The notes under the pieces are model-generated. The model searched no databases. It was not told the origin of the DNA and saw only the letters and a list, made by a program, of their open reading frames with translations. From Gyromitra esculenta (Eukaryota > Ascomycota > Pezizomycetes > Pezizales > Discinaceae): a stretch of 64,000 nt of DNA. This document shows, piece by piece, positions 1 through 11,457 of the stretch. The number at the start of each line of letters is the position of its first letter. The stretch's first letter is position 1. Both the position numbers and the translations under genes were made by a program. The stretch spans positions 1,984,001 through 2,048,000 of the forward strand of contig JBCAML010000003.1 of NCBI GenBank assembly GCA_038503075.1, read 5' to 3'.

Positions 1-1439
1 AGGGCCTCGGGATTTCAAACGAGTCCATGGCATACTAACAACTCCCTATTCGAGAGAGAGTCTAATATTTAATTATGTGCATCTAAACGAATGTTTGTGG
101 CATGAGGTTTAATTATGTGGGTGGAAAACTTGTAACTACATATATTCTAAAGCTTGAAATGCCGGCTGTATACTACCACTCCTTCATATTCCGCGGATGA
201 GACGGCAATATATCCCTCAAACCCCAGGTTAAAAAAAAATATCAAAGTGCGGTGCTGGTATTTTGATTAACTTCTGTGGCATTTAAGCTATTTGGGTTGA
301 TTGGGCGGACTGGCTTGATCATCCTATCTTGAAAAAGCTCATCTCAATGTCTAATTGATACTCTGGCTGCAATATGCTGCATGCATATATGTATCTGGCA
401 GGAATTGACTGCCGAGATACATGTAGCATAGAATATACATGTATGCCTGAGCTCGTGTGTCACCATCCAGATTGAATACATGGCCATGTAGCAAGCGAAA
501 ATTAAAATGGCATGTAGGTGAAAGTCTCGATTAGTATCGCCACCTTAGCTTCGTTTTCAGCAAAAAGCTGTCTGGAGCACAATCAGAGATGTCTTGTGTT
601 TTTCCGAACGAGGTTAGTAGATATAGGGCTGTGAGCCTGTGACTTCGGTGGCCCGCGTCAGTCACGTAGGATCGGGTGTTTACGGAACCGAGGGATAGAA
701 AAACGTTGCTCGCGGTACCTTTTTTTCATGCGATGGAAGCTTCTGTTCGTGTCAGTATCCGGGATCTAAAGTTTGAGATGGAAGGATATGGAACGCTGGA
801 TAGCCGACGCAACATGCTTACCGAAACCTGATGGTCTCGGGAACTGCGAAGAGTAGCCCATTTTCAGATTCGTTCGATAGTCGGGAAGAATGATGGGGTG
901 TCAAATAAAATCAATGCAATAATGAACCATCCACATGTCTCGGTTTTTTTATTTTTTTATTTTTAGCTAGTTATATGCCGCTTCAGAAATATGACCCTAC
1001 CACAGTCCATCACTCATTTTTTACTTATCAGTCATTGGACATCACTCACGTGTTGCTTACGCCGTCGTGATTGGATGCGACAGTGACAGATAGATAAGTA
1101 GTCCTCAGAAGAAAAAAAAGTCAGAGAAACTCCGTGTTACAGATGATCGTTTAGTATGACTGTTCCCGTATCTATATGCACGTTTCAATGGGTTGTTGCC
1201 ATATGAATTTTAGGTGAGATACCAAGTTCGTGGAGAATGTTATCTGTGGCTTTGTTTTGATCTAACAATTGCTTTTCAGTGCGTTGTGTTAGAAAATAAT
1301 TTTTGAACGATGGAACATTCAAATTAAAAGTGTTGTCAACCGCCCATAGGCATGTACCTTAGATATCAAGATACCATGATATAACAAATGACGCCATTAC
1401 CCTCACAATTCTATACGAATTATTTTCCCTAGCCCACCA
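1..1439. other. Intergenic, no gene recognised
   Basis: This is AT-rich sequence with frequent stops in all frames. The longest ATG reading frame I noticed (about 733-831, 32 codons) has no recognisable motif. The stretch just below 1440 would hold the 3' untranslated region of ATG12. I see no RNA gene or repeat here. Confidence 0.6.
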
Positions 1440-2040
1440 CTACCCAAACGCCGCCGTCCTACAATAGGAAACAATGAGCTGATCGTCAACCTTGAAAGAC
1501 TGCATACTCTCAATAAAAATCAATCAGTATCAACTTCCACTACTGTGGCGACGTCATTTACTGGGATGGGGGGGGGGGAATAGGACAGCATATGCCTCTC
1601 ACGTTGTACAAATTTCCAACGTTCTCGTCAAGTGCTGGCGCGAATGTGGAGTTGACATATGTAAAGATGGATTCACTAGTGGCAATCCCCAGGTTATCGC
1701 GGAGAAACTTGACAACGTTCTCGAATCGTTGGTTCGTTTTGATCTTGTAGACGTCCTTATTGAGGATCGGGGCAGAACCTATGGCTTTGAAACGTATGGA
1801 GACTGTCTCCTAGTTAGTTCTTTTGTTGTAGGTAGCTAAAAATGCTCTCGATAGAACCTAAACAAGCGTACCTTTTGTTGGTTTAGGATTTGATGCTCTA
1901 TCGAGCGCCAGTAGCCCGTCACGTGGGAGTGAGGTCAAGACCACGGAGGCGGATAACGCGACTGGGAGATCTCCGGCATCTTCTTCGGGGATCTTTGGTG
2001 GCGTTAATAGGTCTTCTGGACCGGGACTGGGGGACGTCAT
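1440..2040 (-). CDS. ATG12: Autophagy ubiquitin-like protein ATG12 (three exons)
   Basis: ATG12 is the ubiquitin-fold modifier that ATG7 and ATG10 attach to ATG5. The conjugate promotes ATG8 lipidation on the phagophore. Exons are 2040-1864, 1809-1603 and 1499-1440 (introns 54 and 103 nt, both phase 0), giving 147 aa. Residues 1-59 are a Pro/Ser-rich, probably disordered leader. From about residue 60 the ubiquitin fold shows IRFKAIGSAPIL, the FENVVKFLRDNLG helix and FTYVNSTFAPALDE followed by NLYN. The last exon supplies the typical DDQLIVSYC..AFG ending, with the conjugating Gly directly before the TAG. All three introns and exons keep frame, which makes the model strong although it was built by eye. 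The first donor is GTTTAG, less usual than GTRNGT. The ATG follows a pyrimidine-rich leader with a telo-box-like motif near 2130. A longer open frame lies on the opposite strand over exon 2. Confidence 0.93.
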
Positions 2041-2608
2041 GGTAGTTGGGTCGTGAGCCGGATCCTTGTGGGGTTAGGAGTGTAGGTTTGGGAATGAGTG
2101 GGGCTCTGTACGTGGAAGTGCTAAAGGTTAGGGTTAAACGTGGGCAATAGTCCGAATGATCTTCTGTGAAGCGGGAACTACTGATAAGCCCATTGATAAA
2201 TAAGATTACACTTGCCCTATATAGCAACCGCGCTCTATTAAATCGGCAAAGAAACAAGAGGTTAGGGGAATGACCGTGAAAGGAAACGTCGCTGATCTCA
2301 CAAGACTGAAATATCTAATTACAGGGTTCAGGTCTTATATTTTATCTACCCTACGCACAAAAACTCTTTTAAAAAATTCACCATAGCTGACAAGACTTTT
2401 CCTTTTCCTTCATCCGTTATCCCCAAGTCATCATCCATGACATCACTTTTTTCCCAAGAGAAAACCTAAAGTTGTAAAAAAAAGAAGAAAAATAGTACTG
2501 GGAGAAACAAGAAATGGAAAGAAGTAACAAGGTGGGAGTCTTTAAAATCAGGTACTACAAGCAAAATAGCACCTTTTTTACTCCTTTAAATAGCATGATT
2601 ATTTGATT
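2041..2608. promoter_or_regulatory. Intergenic: ATG12 promoter and eRF3 3' region
   Basis: ATG12 and eRF3 lie in tandem on the minus strand, so this 568-bp gap should hold the ATG12 promoter and the eRF3 3' untranslated region. On the minus strand the segment before the ATG is C/T-rich. It includes AACCCTAACC near 2125-2140, which resembles the telo-box found upstream of many fungal housekeeping genes. The promoter role is inferred from position. Confidence 0.45.
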
Positions 2609-5121
2609 TTACTCAAGGATGAGCTTGGTGACTTTTCCGATGGCGATGGTTTGCCCCTAAAAATAGCTATAAGCGACTTGGATACAACAATAAAGAAAAC
2701 GGTAATCGCGTACCTGATCACGAAGTGTGAAGCGACCCAACTGCTGATAATCCTCGTATTTCTCAATTGGGAAAGACTCTCCGCTGGCTGCTTCAAGGCG
2801 GGCAATAATTGCTTGGCCTATGTGAATTGTTAGCACAATTATTCACGAGAAATAAAAATCGGAAGAAAACAAACTCACCCTTGCTAGCAAATGGAGGTGG
2901 CTTCTTGCTCTTTCTCCCAGTTCCTTTTTCTAGCTTGTGTAGTAGTGCTGCGAAAGTAACCTCTTGGATAGTGGTGTGCACATGCATCACGCATGAGAAT
3001 CCAGAAGTCAAGATGCTCTTAAGATCAAGTATGTGAATCTGAGCCTCGAATGCAGTAACGCAATGAATCGGGTTCTTCTTGCTCGTTAACACGAACCCAG
3101 GAACGACTTCTTCTTCTTCTACTCCTTTGACTCGCAGGCGAACTTGGTCTCCGCACTGTGCATTGTTGACTTCTTCTTCAGTTTCAGAGTAGATGGCGAT
3201 TACTTCTATCGGGGTACGGCCGGGCATCATAAAAAGGTTACCGCCTTTCATAACAAAGCCAGATTCAACCTTGCCTTCAATTACAGTTCCCATATCCTAT
3301 ATTTCACTAATATTAGATCAAATTGGCTGAGGAAAATATACAAAGGGTGGGAATCCGAATGGTAGTACCTTGTACTTGCTGCTAATTGGCATCATGAACG
3401 GTGCCTTGAGTTTACGCTCCAAGGTCTGCATGCCATCGAGATACTCCAAAAGTGAAGGTCCGTCATACCATGGACAGAGTTCCTTTGGTACTCGCTTGTC
3501 CAGACCGGCACCAGTCAGTGCTGATAGTGGCATAAACATCAGGTCTACAGATAGAAATGGAAATCAGCTTAGAACTAGCGCCCAATACGCATATGTTGTC
3601 TTACCTGTCTTAGGGTTATAGCCTGTCGCCTTTAGGAATTGGGTTAATTTTGTTGTGCACTCGGTAAAACGCCCCTGATCCCATTCCACTGTCGGGTCGT
3701 CCATCTTATTCACAGCGACGATCAACTTATTAACGCCCTGAGTCTTTGCAAGCACAGAGTGTTCTCTAGTCTGTCCTCCTTTCTCAAAACCAGTCTCGTA
3801 CTCTCCCTTCCTCGCTGAGATAACCAAAATCCCAACATCAGCCTGCGAGGCACCACCGATCATGCTGGGGACGAAGTTCTTGTGCCCTGGGGCATCGAGA
3901 ATAGTGTATCGTCGTTTTTCGGTTTCAAAATAGGCACGACCAACCTCGACGGTTTTCCCCTTGGAACGTTCTTCTTTTGTCAAGTCAAGGGCCCATGAAA
4001 GATACCAGGATTCACGGCCTTGTTCTTTAGCATCACGCTTATATTTGTCCATGGTACGCTCGTCAACCATTCCCGTAGCGTAGAGAATAGCACCTCCAAG
4101 AGAAGATTTCCCGGCATCGACATGTCCAATGAAAATGAGATTAACGTGTTCCTAGTCCAGGCATTAGCGATGTATATCTACCTACCACGGGCAACGGTAT
4201 TTTCCACACCTTGCCATAAAGTTCTGCCAGAGTCGAATCATCAACTTCTTCCTCTTGCTCCTTTGCGACCGCATCCGCCTCTCGCTTCTGTGCTGCCACC
4301 TCGGCCGCCGTGGGTGCTGGCGATGCTTTCCCTGAGGCTGGAGCCGATTTACCACCAGTAGGTGTAGTAGCATTTGAAGGACCCAAAACCTTATTAACCA
4401 CTGTTTTGGGGGCGACCTCAGTCTTGCTTGTTGGAGCGTCCTTAGCCGCGCTTTCTTTCTTGACCGGCGTAGAAGTCCCCGAAGACCCACCAATAGTGAG
4501 GACCTTAGCACCCAGAGGTTCACCTCCAATTTTTAGAACCTTTGGTGCGGCTCCAGGCGCAGGGGAAGCAGTGGACTTGGGCGTGGCAGCGGCTAAGGAT
4601 TGAGAAATTGGAGTAGAAGTTCCAGTATTAGGATTTCTAATGATCTGAGGGGTTGTTTGTTGTTGTTGTTGTTGCTGCTGCTGTTGTCTTTGGATATGGG
4701 GAGGGCGGTAGGCTTGTTGCTGCTGCGGTGGCTGCTGCTGGTTATAATATTGTCCTGGTTGTTGCCCGTATGCCGCTGGTTGCTGTCCATACCCAGTATT
4801 GTAACCGCCATACTGTGCATACTGATCATATCCCTGTTGAGCACCGTATTGACCATACTGAGCATACTGCTGAGGATTTTGACCATATGCCCCGTACTGT
4901 TGTTGTTGCCCGCTATAAGCACCACCAGGTATGAATGCAGGTGCTCCGGGAGTGAATGCTGCGGCCCCGGGAGAGAAGGTTGGAGCATTGTACGAAGGCC
5001 TGAATTGTCGTTGCTGCTGCTGCTGCTGCTGCTGAAGGCTCAGTTGCTCCTGGGTTTGTCTGGCGAGGTCGCTATCGTCGCCAGCAGCATCTTCCCAGGA
5101 ATTGGGAGGGTTTCCAGACAT
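2609..5121 (-). CDS. SUP35: Translation termination factor eRF3 (Sup35)
   Basis: eRF3 is the GTPase partner of eRF1 in stop-codon recognition and peptide release in the cytosol. Exons are 5121-4210, 4151-3605, 3544-3369, 3296-2879, 2817-2714 and 2656-2609, giving 734 aa. Residues 1-170 are rich in Gln, Tyr and Gly with repeated QYAQYG-like units and poly-Gln runs, like the Sup35 prion domain. A charged and Ala/Pro/Ser/Thr-rich middle follows to about 300. The GTPase domain starts near 305 with GHVDAGKS (G1), then DAPGHKN (G3) and NKMD (G4). The C-terminal barrels include APFMMPISSKYK, GFSCVMHVHT and LGRFTLRDQ. The first donor is uncertain. GTGTGG at 4209 restores the family's YGK-EHVN junction with a 58-nt intron. 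GTAGGT at 4185 is a better donor but leaves a 34-nt intron and adds eight residues (742 aa). Confidence 0.96.
4655..4690 (-). repeat. CAA/CAG trinucleotide repeat encoding poly-Gln
   Basis: A run of TTG/CTG triplets on the plus strand reads as CAA/CAG on the coding strand of eRF3, giving about ten consecutive Gln. A second CAG run lies at about 5013-5034. Both are inside the prion-like N-terminus, so length changes would stay in frame and alter the Gln tracts. Confidence 0.7.
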
Positions 5122-5995
5122 GATGGGAGGGGTAGTGAGGGGTAGTTTGTCGAGTCTGCCTTGAGGTTATTCAAGAAAGTGAAGGGAAGGGAACTCACTC
5201 AAGGACCCCTCCGGGGATAAGTGAGAACGCCGCTTAGATCCGGAGAAGATGGGGAGCTTGAAGCGCTGTGGAGGTGGAAGGGAGATGGTGATAGTAGGGG
5301 GGGAAGAGCTTTTTTGTTTTCTCAGCGATCGGTGGAGTTGGAGGGGCTGTGGTTACGCTAGCGAGATGGACAGGGAAAAGCATCTCCTACGTAGGTACTT
5401 TACAGCACTCATCTTGACTGGCCCACTAACCTCCCATGACAATCCAGTTCACCTCATAGTCTACACGAATTATATTAACGAGCATCCCCTACTACTACTT
5501 GGGGCTGCTGCTTTTTGTAGTATACACTGAAATCACAGGTACTTCCCTGTGCTTGAGCCCAAGTCCCAGTATGGTTTCGACCTACCATTTCCAAAATCAT
5601 ATCCCTTTCCTTTTCTCTTTCGGCATTTTAGGGCTTGTCCGCCCACTTCGTAAAGATATAATTGTTGGGTAGTTTTCACCTTTTGTGATTCGAACCCTAA
5701 CCCTTGGATTCTATCGCGAGTGATAAACGGTGACTGTAGCATACAAACAAAAATCAAATCAAATTTTTCTCATTAACTGAACTCATGTGCCATTTAAATG
5801 TTCGAGATATACTGTGTACAAGTGCGTGAATAACGAGAAGATCGAACAAGAAAGACACCATGACTTTACTCCTGCATAAAAAAAGGGGCCATCTCCTTCG
5901 CCATCACCTTGGAAATTGCTAGTTTTGCACCTTCGAAACTTCCGAGACATGCCCGGAAAAAAGTTGATATCTTTGACAGTGAAAGGGATAGCTAT
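5122..5995. promoter_or_regulatory. Intergenic: eRF3 promoter and HOT 3' region
   Basis: The 874-bp gap separates two minus-strand genes. The eRF3 5' leader and promoter should occupy its lower part. A CCCTAACCC telomere-like motif occurs near 5692-5706. No coding region was recognised; the open frame at 5249-5530 looks like chance. Confidence 0.4.
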
Positions 5996-7652
5996 CTAGT
6001 ACTCAAGTGAATCCTCAAATAATTTCGTGAGTTCCTCCCTTTGAGGGGTGGTATCCTCATTTAAATTAGGGGCCAACATCAGTACTCTCCTCTGGGGAAT
6101 GGTACCCTCCACTAACCCCGCAATATCCCCTGATGCATAACCAAGATCTCTAATTCCCTTCGGTTGATCGCATAGACCGTCGAGAAATTTCTTCAGCACC
6201 TCACTCAGGACCTCACCGGCGTCTTCGGCCTTGACATTAGAAATGTCAACTCCAAAAGCCTCGGCGGCTTGCAGATGACGTTCAGGGTTCGAAGCCGCAG
6301 TAAACTTGAAGACCGCTGGCGCGGTGACAGCTACGCTGACCTATTTATGTAAGCCACCGGTTAGCCGTAAGACAAAGTATTTTTGAGGAATAGAACACAT
6401 ACTCCGTGTGGAATAATGGTATGGGGAACATCATAGCCCTTATGTTTATATCCCTTATTCCCACCTGAGATCGGGTAACTCATTCCATGACAAAGATGTA
6501 CGCCGGCATTTCCAAAGCCAACCCCCGCTAACGTTGCTGCAAGAAGCATCTGACTTTGCGCCTCAAAATCGTCTGGATCCCTAACAGCCCTTGGCAGGTA
6601 TTTCACAGTCATCTGCAAGGCTTTGAAGGAAAAGACGTCACTGATGGGGTTGGCACCTTGATATGCCGGTCTCAGGATTGGATTAGTTGGTCTTGGAGTA
6701 CGCTCATTGTATGGGATAGCCGTGTAAGACTCAAGAGCGTGGCACAAAACATCGAGCCCCGTGGATGCATGGACAGCTGATGGCATGGAGCGAGTGTTAA
6801 GAGGATCACATATTCCAAGGGTTGGCTTGAGTACACGATGTGCAATACCCGTCTTCGCCTTCTTATCAACAAGGTCACTGGGGATTTATTTGTAAGCTTA
6901 GAAGGATTCAAATAATCATGAGGGGAGGTACAAGATAGCTGTGCCGGTGGTCTCACTGCCGGTTCCTGCAGTTGTTGGGATACATATAAGTGGTCTTAGC
7001 GGCTTAGTGATAGGGAGTCCTTTGCCCAAGGGAGCATTTACCTACCGTAAGTCAGCATCAACCTTGAAGGTCACTCCTAAACCTAGTTACTCACAAAGTC
7101 CAAAAAGTCTGCCTCAGGAAAACATGTGTACAAATTCATCAATTTGGCCGTATCCATGACACTCCCTCCTCCAACAGCGAGGAAAGCATCCCCATTAACC
7201 TTCTTACTGAACTCGACCGCCTTCTTAATCGAATAATCTTTCGGCTCTACCCTCACATCGCTGAAGATTTCATACTTAATCCCTGAGCTTTCTAGAGCCT
7301 CAATGGCAGTCTTCATTGGGAATAGCTTTGCTACGGTGGGGTCCGTGACAACAACAACCTTCTTCGCTTTCATGTTGGCAAAGTCCATTCCGACTTCTCT
7401 GGTGGAGCCAGGGCCAAAACGGATGCTTGAGGCGGCCATTTCAAAGGCATACTCCTTCATCCTAGCAGAATCTGCTGGGGCTGCTATTCCACGGTTGCCA
7501 TTCCTAAAGAGGTTGGCAGCGACTTGTCTGTGGTTATGGTGATGGGAGGGCTGGCCATGGCACGGACAGGAAGGCGGATGAGTGTACTGGACGGTCCGGA
7601 GGAGGCCCAGAGCACGAGCACGAGCAGTTGGGACTATACGAGCAACGGCCAT
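5996..7652 (-). CDS. Hydroxyacid-oxoacid transhydrogenase, mitochondrial (iron-type ADH family)
   Basis: The family (HOT, animal ADHFE1) oxidises 4-hydroxybutyrate to succinate semialdehyde while reducing 2-oxoglutarate to 2-hydroxyglutarate, in mitochondria. Exons are 7652-7095, 7041-6932, 6877-6403 and 6340-5996, giving 495 aa, slightly longer than the usual ~465. The N-terminus ([16 protein letters not shown]) is Arg/Ala-rich, fitting a mitochondrial presequence. The iron-ADH fold then shows the nucleotide loop [11 protein letters not shown], the [12 protein letters not shown] loop, [14 protein letters not shown] and the metal-site region [12 protein letters not shown]. The FDLVDKK segment is formed by joining exons 2 and 3. 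The ATG at 7652 is the only early one and begins the presequence. The upstream region is shared with the divergent F-box gene. Function is assigned from family motifs only. Confidence 0.93.
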
Positions 7653-8974
7653 GATAGGATGTGAATCAATGTAAATTGAGGGATGATTGCCGATGGAGAA
7701 GGGAGGATGAGGGGGAAGGAGAGCGTGGAGTGGAGTGGAGTAGATCCGCCATTTCGTGATGCTACGAGGACACGCAAGGTTAAAGGTCTGTAGCTATACT
7801 GCGCATGCAATTAGGGCTCGGACATCTGGAGTGTTAATGCGGGGGTTGCCCTGTGCCGGGCCGAGCGACATGCACGGGATATTCCGAGCTGTGGGGAAAT
7901 CCGGCGCACCGTGCATGCTTCTATGTAACGTTATATATCACGCCCTGATGTATTTATATTTTTGTATGTATCTAGTTCTAGCAGTTAAGAGGCAACACTG
8001 CATTTATTACCCCCATTCACCTACCCAAGATATCGAACCGGCTAGCCCAGAGATATATGGCCCCAAGGGGTCCGTATCGAGAAGGGAAGGGTCCAAGTAG
8101 AGAGGAAGATCGAAGGGCCCCTGTGGCAATGGGTGGCCGTTATAAAGCTGAATCCATGCAGGAGTGTCTGAATATTCCTTCTAGGGGTGGTCGATGGTAT
8201 TATATATTGCAAGTTAAGCAATTGACTTGGATAGCAACAGGAACTCTGAATATCCTCGTGTTATTTTTGTATGGGAGGAGGAGAACCAGAGCGTCCGAAA
8301 TAAACAAATATTGATGAGCGGTTAAGATCAGCAAATTACATGTTTTTTAAGCCCACAGAGAAACGTATAAATACATGTACCTACATGTAGGGCTGATCTG
8401 GTTTACCCCTTGTTGCTGTTGCCGCCACTGTTACCATTGTCCGCGGCTAAGCTTTGCCATACATATATATAAGGGTTTAGCACCCATGCTGTTCCTGGTA
8501 GCAAGTGCAGTATTTCCTGGATGAAGCTGTAGACAGAATGGTGGTGGTGGTGGTGGTGCGGCGGTGTCCCGGATGAAGTGCAGTGATCCTAATCTGTAGA
8601 TCGCCACATGTAGCCATAACCTGCAAGGCTCGGCAAGTTGCTCCAGATCCGATCGAACTTTCAGATGGCGAGTTCCTTGGTAACAAATCTCCGGCGCTCC
8701 GGCAGCTGGGCGTCTCACTTATTCCGCCCTTACACCCAGCACATCGCAGCTGGATGTATGGATGTATGTATATACATCTGCTTCGAGTGCATTCTCTTTC
8801 GTCCAGCCTCTGCTTAAGCCCCTTCGTCCAACATCGCTCTTTCTTCAGGAACGCGCATACATACTTAAACTCGCTATCGCTGGCACCTCGTAGCTCCCTG
8901 TCGCGCTATCTGACCATCTATCAGCGCCTGTTCTGCGATTGCGGCTCCCCTCCCCTCTCTAACGTCCAGTAGCC
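7653..8974. promoter_or_regulatory. Divergent intergenic region between HOT and the F-box gene
   Basis: This 1.3-kb gap lies between a minus-strand and a plus-strand gene, so it should carry both promoters. It has C/T-rich tracts just before the F-box start (about 8800-8970). A (GGT)n microsatellite sits at about 8540-8558. The open frames within it look random. Confidence 0.4.
8540..8558 (+). repeat. (GGT)n microsatellite
   Basis: About six perfect GGT units, followed by an imperfect GCGGCGGTG. Non-coding by position. Confidence 0.7.
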
Positions 8975-11027
8975 ATGCCCGCCTCAAAAGTATCGCCGTC
9001 TCGATTTTCGACTTCCATAAGCCCTTCCGCTACCCCTCTCCGGCGCTCAGCTCGTCTCAACCCCCGCCCAGTGACCTACGCCGACCCTATCAGCGGGGAT
9101 GAATTCAAAATCGCTCCTCCCTCAACCCCCTCATCAAAACGGAAACATGGCGCCTCTGATGTCAATGAGTCCAGGGATTCAAAGCGCCGCCGCCGCTCCG
9201 AGTCCATAGACGGCAGATCCGTCTCGTACACTCCTGGGAAAAGGCGTAGAATTAAAGGTGAAAAGATACCTACTCCAGAGGAGCTGGACGAAGCGCACCT
9301 TCGACGCACGTGTGAAGGGCTCAATATCGATTATTCTCATTTTGATAACTGGGTTGAGGATCCAAGAGGAAAGAGGATGGAAGATATGAGGATTCCGTTT
9401 TTACCAAATGAGATTATGCTCCAGATATTCAATGAGTGCAGACCCGAAACGCTGGTAGAATGTATGAAAGCTAGTAAGAGGTTTCGAGGTCTATTGAGTG
9501 GAAATACGAGGTTATATTTCTAATTCTCGTTCAAGCTTACTACGTACTGACTAGCTTATTTGAAGGATTTGGCGTCAAGCTCGCCGCAATCATTACCCTG
9601 GGCTCCCAGCAATCCTCCCTCTAGGCCTAGACGAGTACGAATTGTTCGACCTAACGACTGGCAAAACATGCGATTACTGCAATACCAAAAAGAAAGTACG
9701 TGCGTACTATATTTGGAGTGTCCGATGTTGTCAGGTATGCTCCCCAAGAAACTGTGGCCCATCCGAATATTAATAACCAACTTGTCTCAGGAATGCATAC
9801 AAACCCTAACACTTTGCGCATCTGAGTTTAAACGCATGCTCAAGAAAAAGGTAGGGAGTTCGTCCGATTGGGACACCCGTAGGCGTGAGCTCGTTGTCTA
9901 CACTATCAGATGGCAAGATCTGCCCACGGGTGCAAGAATCTGTTGGAAAGAGGAGGCATATGCACGAATCAACGAAGCAGAGGAAGTTATGCTGGAAGAT
10001 AGGTTCGAAGAGTGGGTTCCGACCGTTCACGTTGGCCCAGACCTGCGTGAAATGTTCTGGATTTTGGAGGACTGGGGGTCCGACGTACCAAAGTTGATGA
10101 AGAAGGATAGAGACGAACGAAAGGCGGCAGCAAGGAAGACCAGAAAGGATCTATATCTTGCTTGGTGCCAAAGGGTAAAAACCACAATCGCTACGCTAAA
10201 CACGAACTCTCACTCACAATCTCACACAGGTCCTCCCAAAATCTATACCGAAAACTATTATCGAGAAACTTCCAACCTACAACATCCATGCTAATAGGCC
10301 AGGCTTCCTGACTAAAAAAGAGTTCATCCTATCACTCCCTAGGCTTGTCCGCGACCACACCCGCTTCGAAGACGAAGCCCATCGGCACAAAGCCCTCGAG
10401 CGTCAGTCCCGTCTTAAGCACGAAGACCTCCTCGAATTCACCGTTCAGCAAGTCATGCACGCGCTTATCCGCGATGGCTCTGCAAAAAATTGGGGCGCCA
10501 TAATTCGAGAGCAAGTCAAAGCAGCCGCTGCAACAAAAGTGGAGCTTAAATACCCCAAAGATACTCCAGAGTCTGTTATGTGTGAATGGAGATGGCGCTG
10601 CAACGATCTGGGTATCATGTTGTTGTATCGGTTTGCGAAGTTAGTCGAACAGGCGCTCGATCCCGAGAATTCCCCCTACAGGGACCTACTTCACCCGAGT
10701 ATTTTTGAGTTTTTTGAACACGAAGATGATCGCATTTTTACGTGCCATGGACTGTCGGTGCGGTTCGGTTGCATTGGGCCTGCGTTTCATAGGTGCCGCC
10801 ACAAGGAGTCGATGACTTTGATGGGGCTCGCCGAGCATTTTATGGAGAAGGGTATTTACCAGCGGGATTTAACGCATTTAATTGTCGGAAAATGGGAGCA
10901 TATGATCAAAACTGTTATTCCTCCAGGCCTAAGGAAATATTCGAGTCATTGCTATAACAGTCGAAGTAGGAATGCCAACGGGAGACAAGATAAGATTACG
11001 AATTGGTTGCAGAACATGGCTACTTAG
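8975..11027 (+). CDS. F-box domain protein
   Basis: F-box proteins usually serve as SCF ubiquitin-ligase substrate receptors; no substrate can be inferred here. Exons are 8975-9510, 9566-9734, 9791-10174 and 10230-11027, giving 628 aa. Residues 1-100 are basic and Ser-rich with a nuclear-localisation-like SKRKHG...KRRRR stretch. The F-box lies at about 133-175 (IPFLPNEIMLQIFNECRPET). Exon 2 encodes WRQARRNHYPGLP and a CDYC...CCQEC cluster that may bind zinc, as in a common fungal F-box subfamily. The C-terminal 450 residues have no motif I recognise. Exon 2 is in a different frame from a longer open frame covering the same region. The splice junctions TR|IWR and CCQ|EC support this choice. 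The gene converges with the RING gene. Confidence 0.85.
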
Positions 11028-11457
11028 ACTGAATTAGTGCTTGAATAACAGAAGATCGGTTAAAGATGACTTGTAAATTTATTTATTATTTTCTTTTGTT
11101 TGCTAGGGATCTGAAAATAAAGGAGCAGATGGCGTTGCCTGTCAGGGCTGTTTTTCCCCCGATGCTGTCTTAAGCAGAAACATGAGTTTTTCTAGTTTTT
11201 TTTTTTAAGAAATGCGAAACAAATACATTTATCTCATTGCTCTATACAGCCTATATAGCTATGGCTCGATGAAAATAAGACGTCCGTGAGCTATACCAAA
11301 AGTCTCTGGTGTGCATTAATCAAAGTTCTGACTGGTATCCATGTTTAATTACTACAGAATTTATATAAGCCCAGATGCTACCTGTTTAACTAATTGTCGA
11401 CCCTCTCTATAAATCAATCGACTAGTATAAAATGTTTCAAAACATAAATGCACTTTA
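11028..11457. terminator. Convergent intergenic region (3' ends)
   Basis: The 430-bp gap separates the 3' ends of the F-box gene (+) and the RING gene (-). It is AT-rich with T and A runs, as expected for 3' untranslated and polyadenylation regions. No gene was recognised. Confidence 0.4.

Noticed and set aside
733..831. 32-codon ATG frame
   Set aside because: Too short, no motif, no splice partner found.
1492..1839. 115-codon plus-strand open frame
   Set aside because: It starts at TTG, follows an in-frame stop and lies antisense to ATG12 exon 2, which has clear family motifs.
4600..5145. Leu/Ile-rich plus-strand open frames
   Set aside because: They are the complement of the Gln-rich repeats of eRF3; the composition follows from the CAA/CAG triplets.
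9560..10294. Single 244-codon frame through the F-box gene
   Set aside because: It reads through two introns; the spliced frame gives the WRQARR and CDYC blocks of the F-box subfamily.
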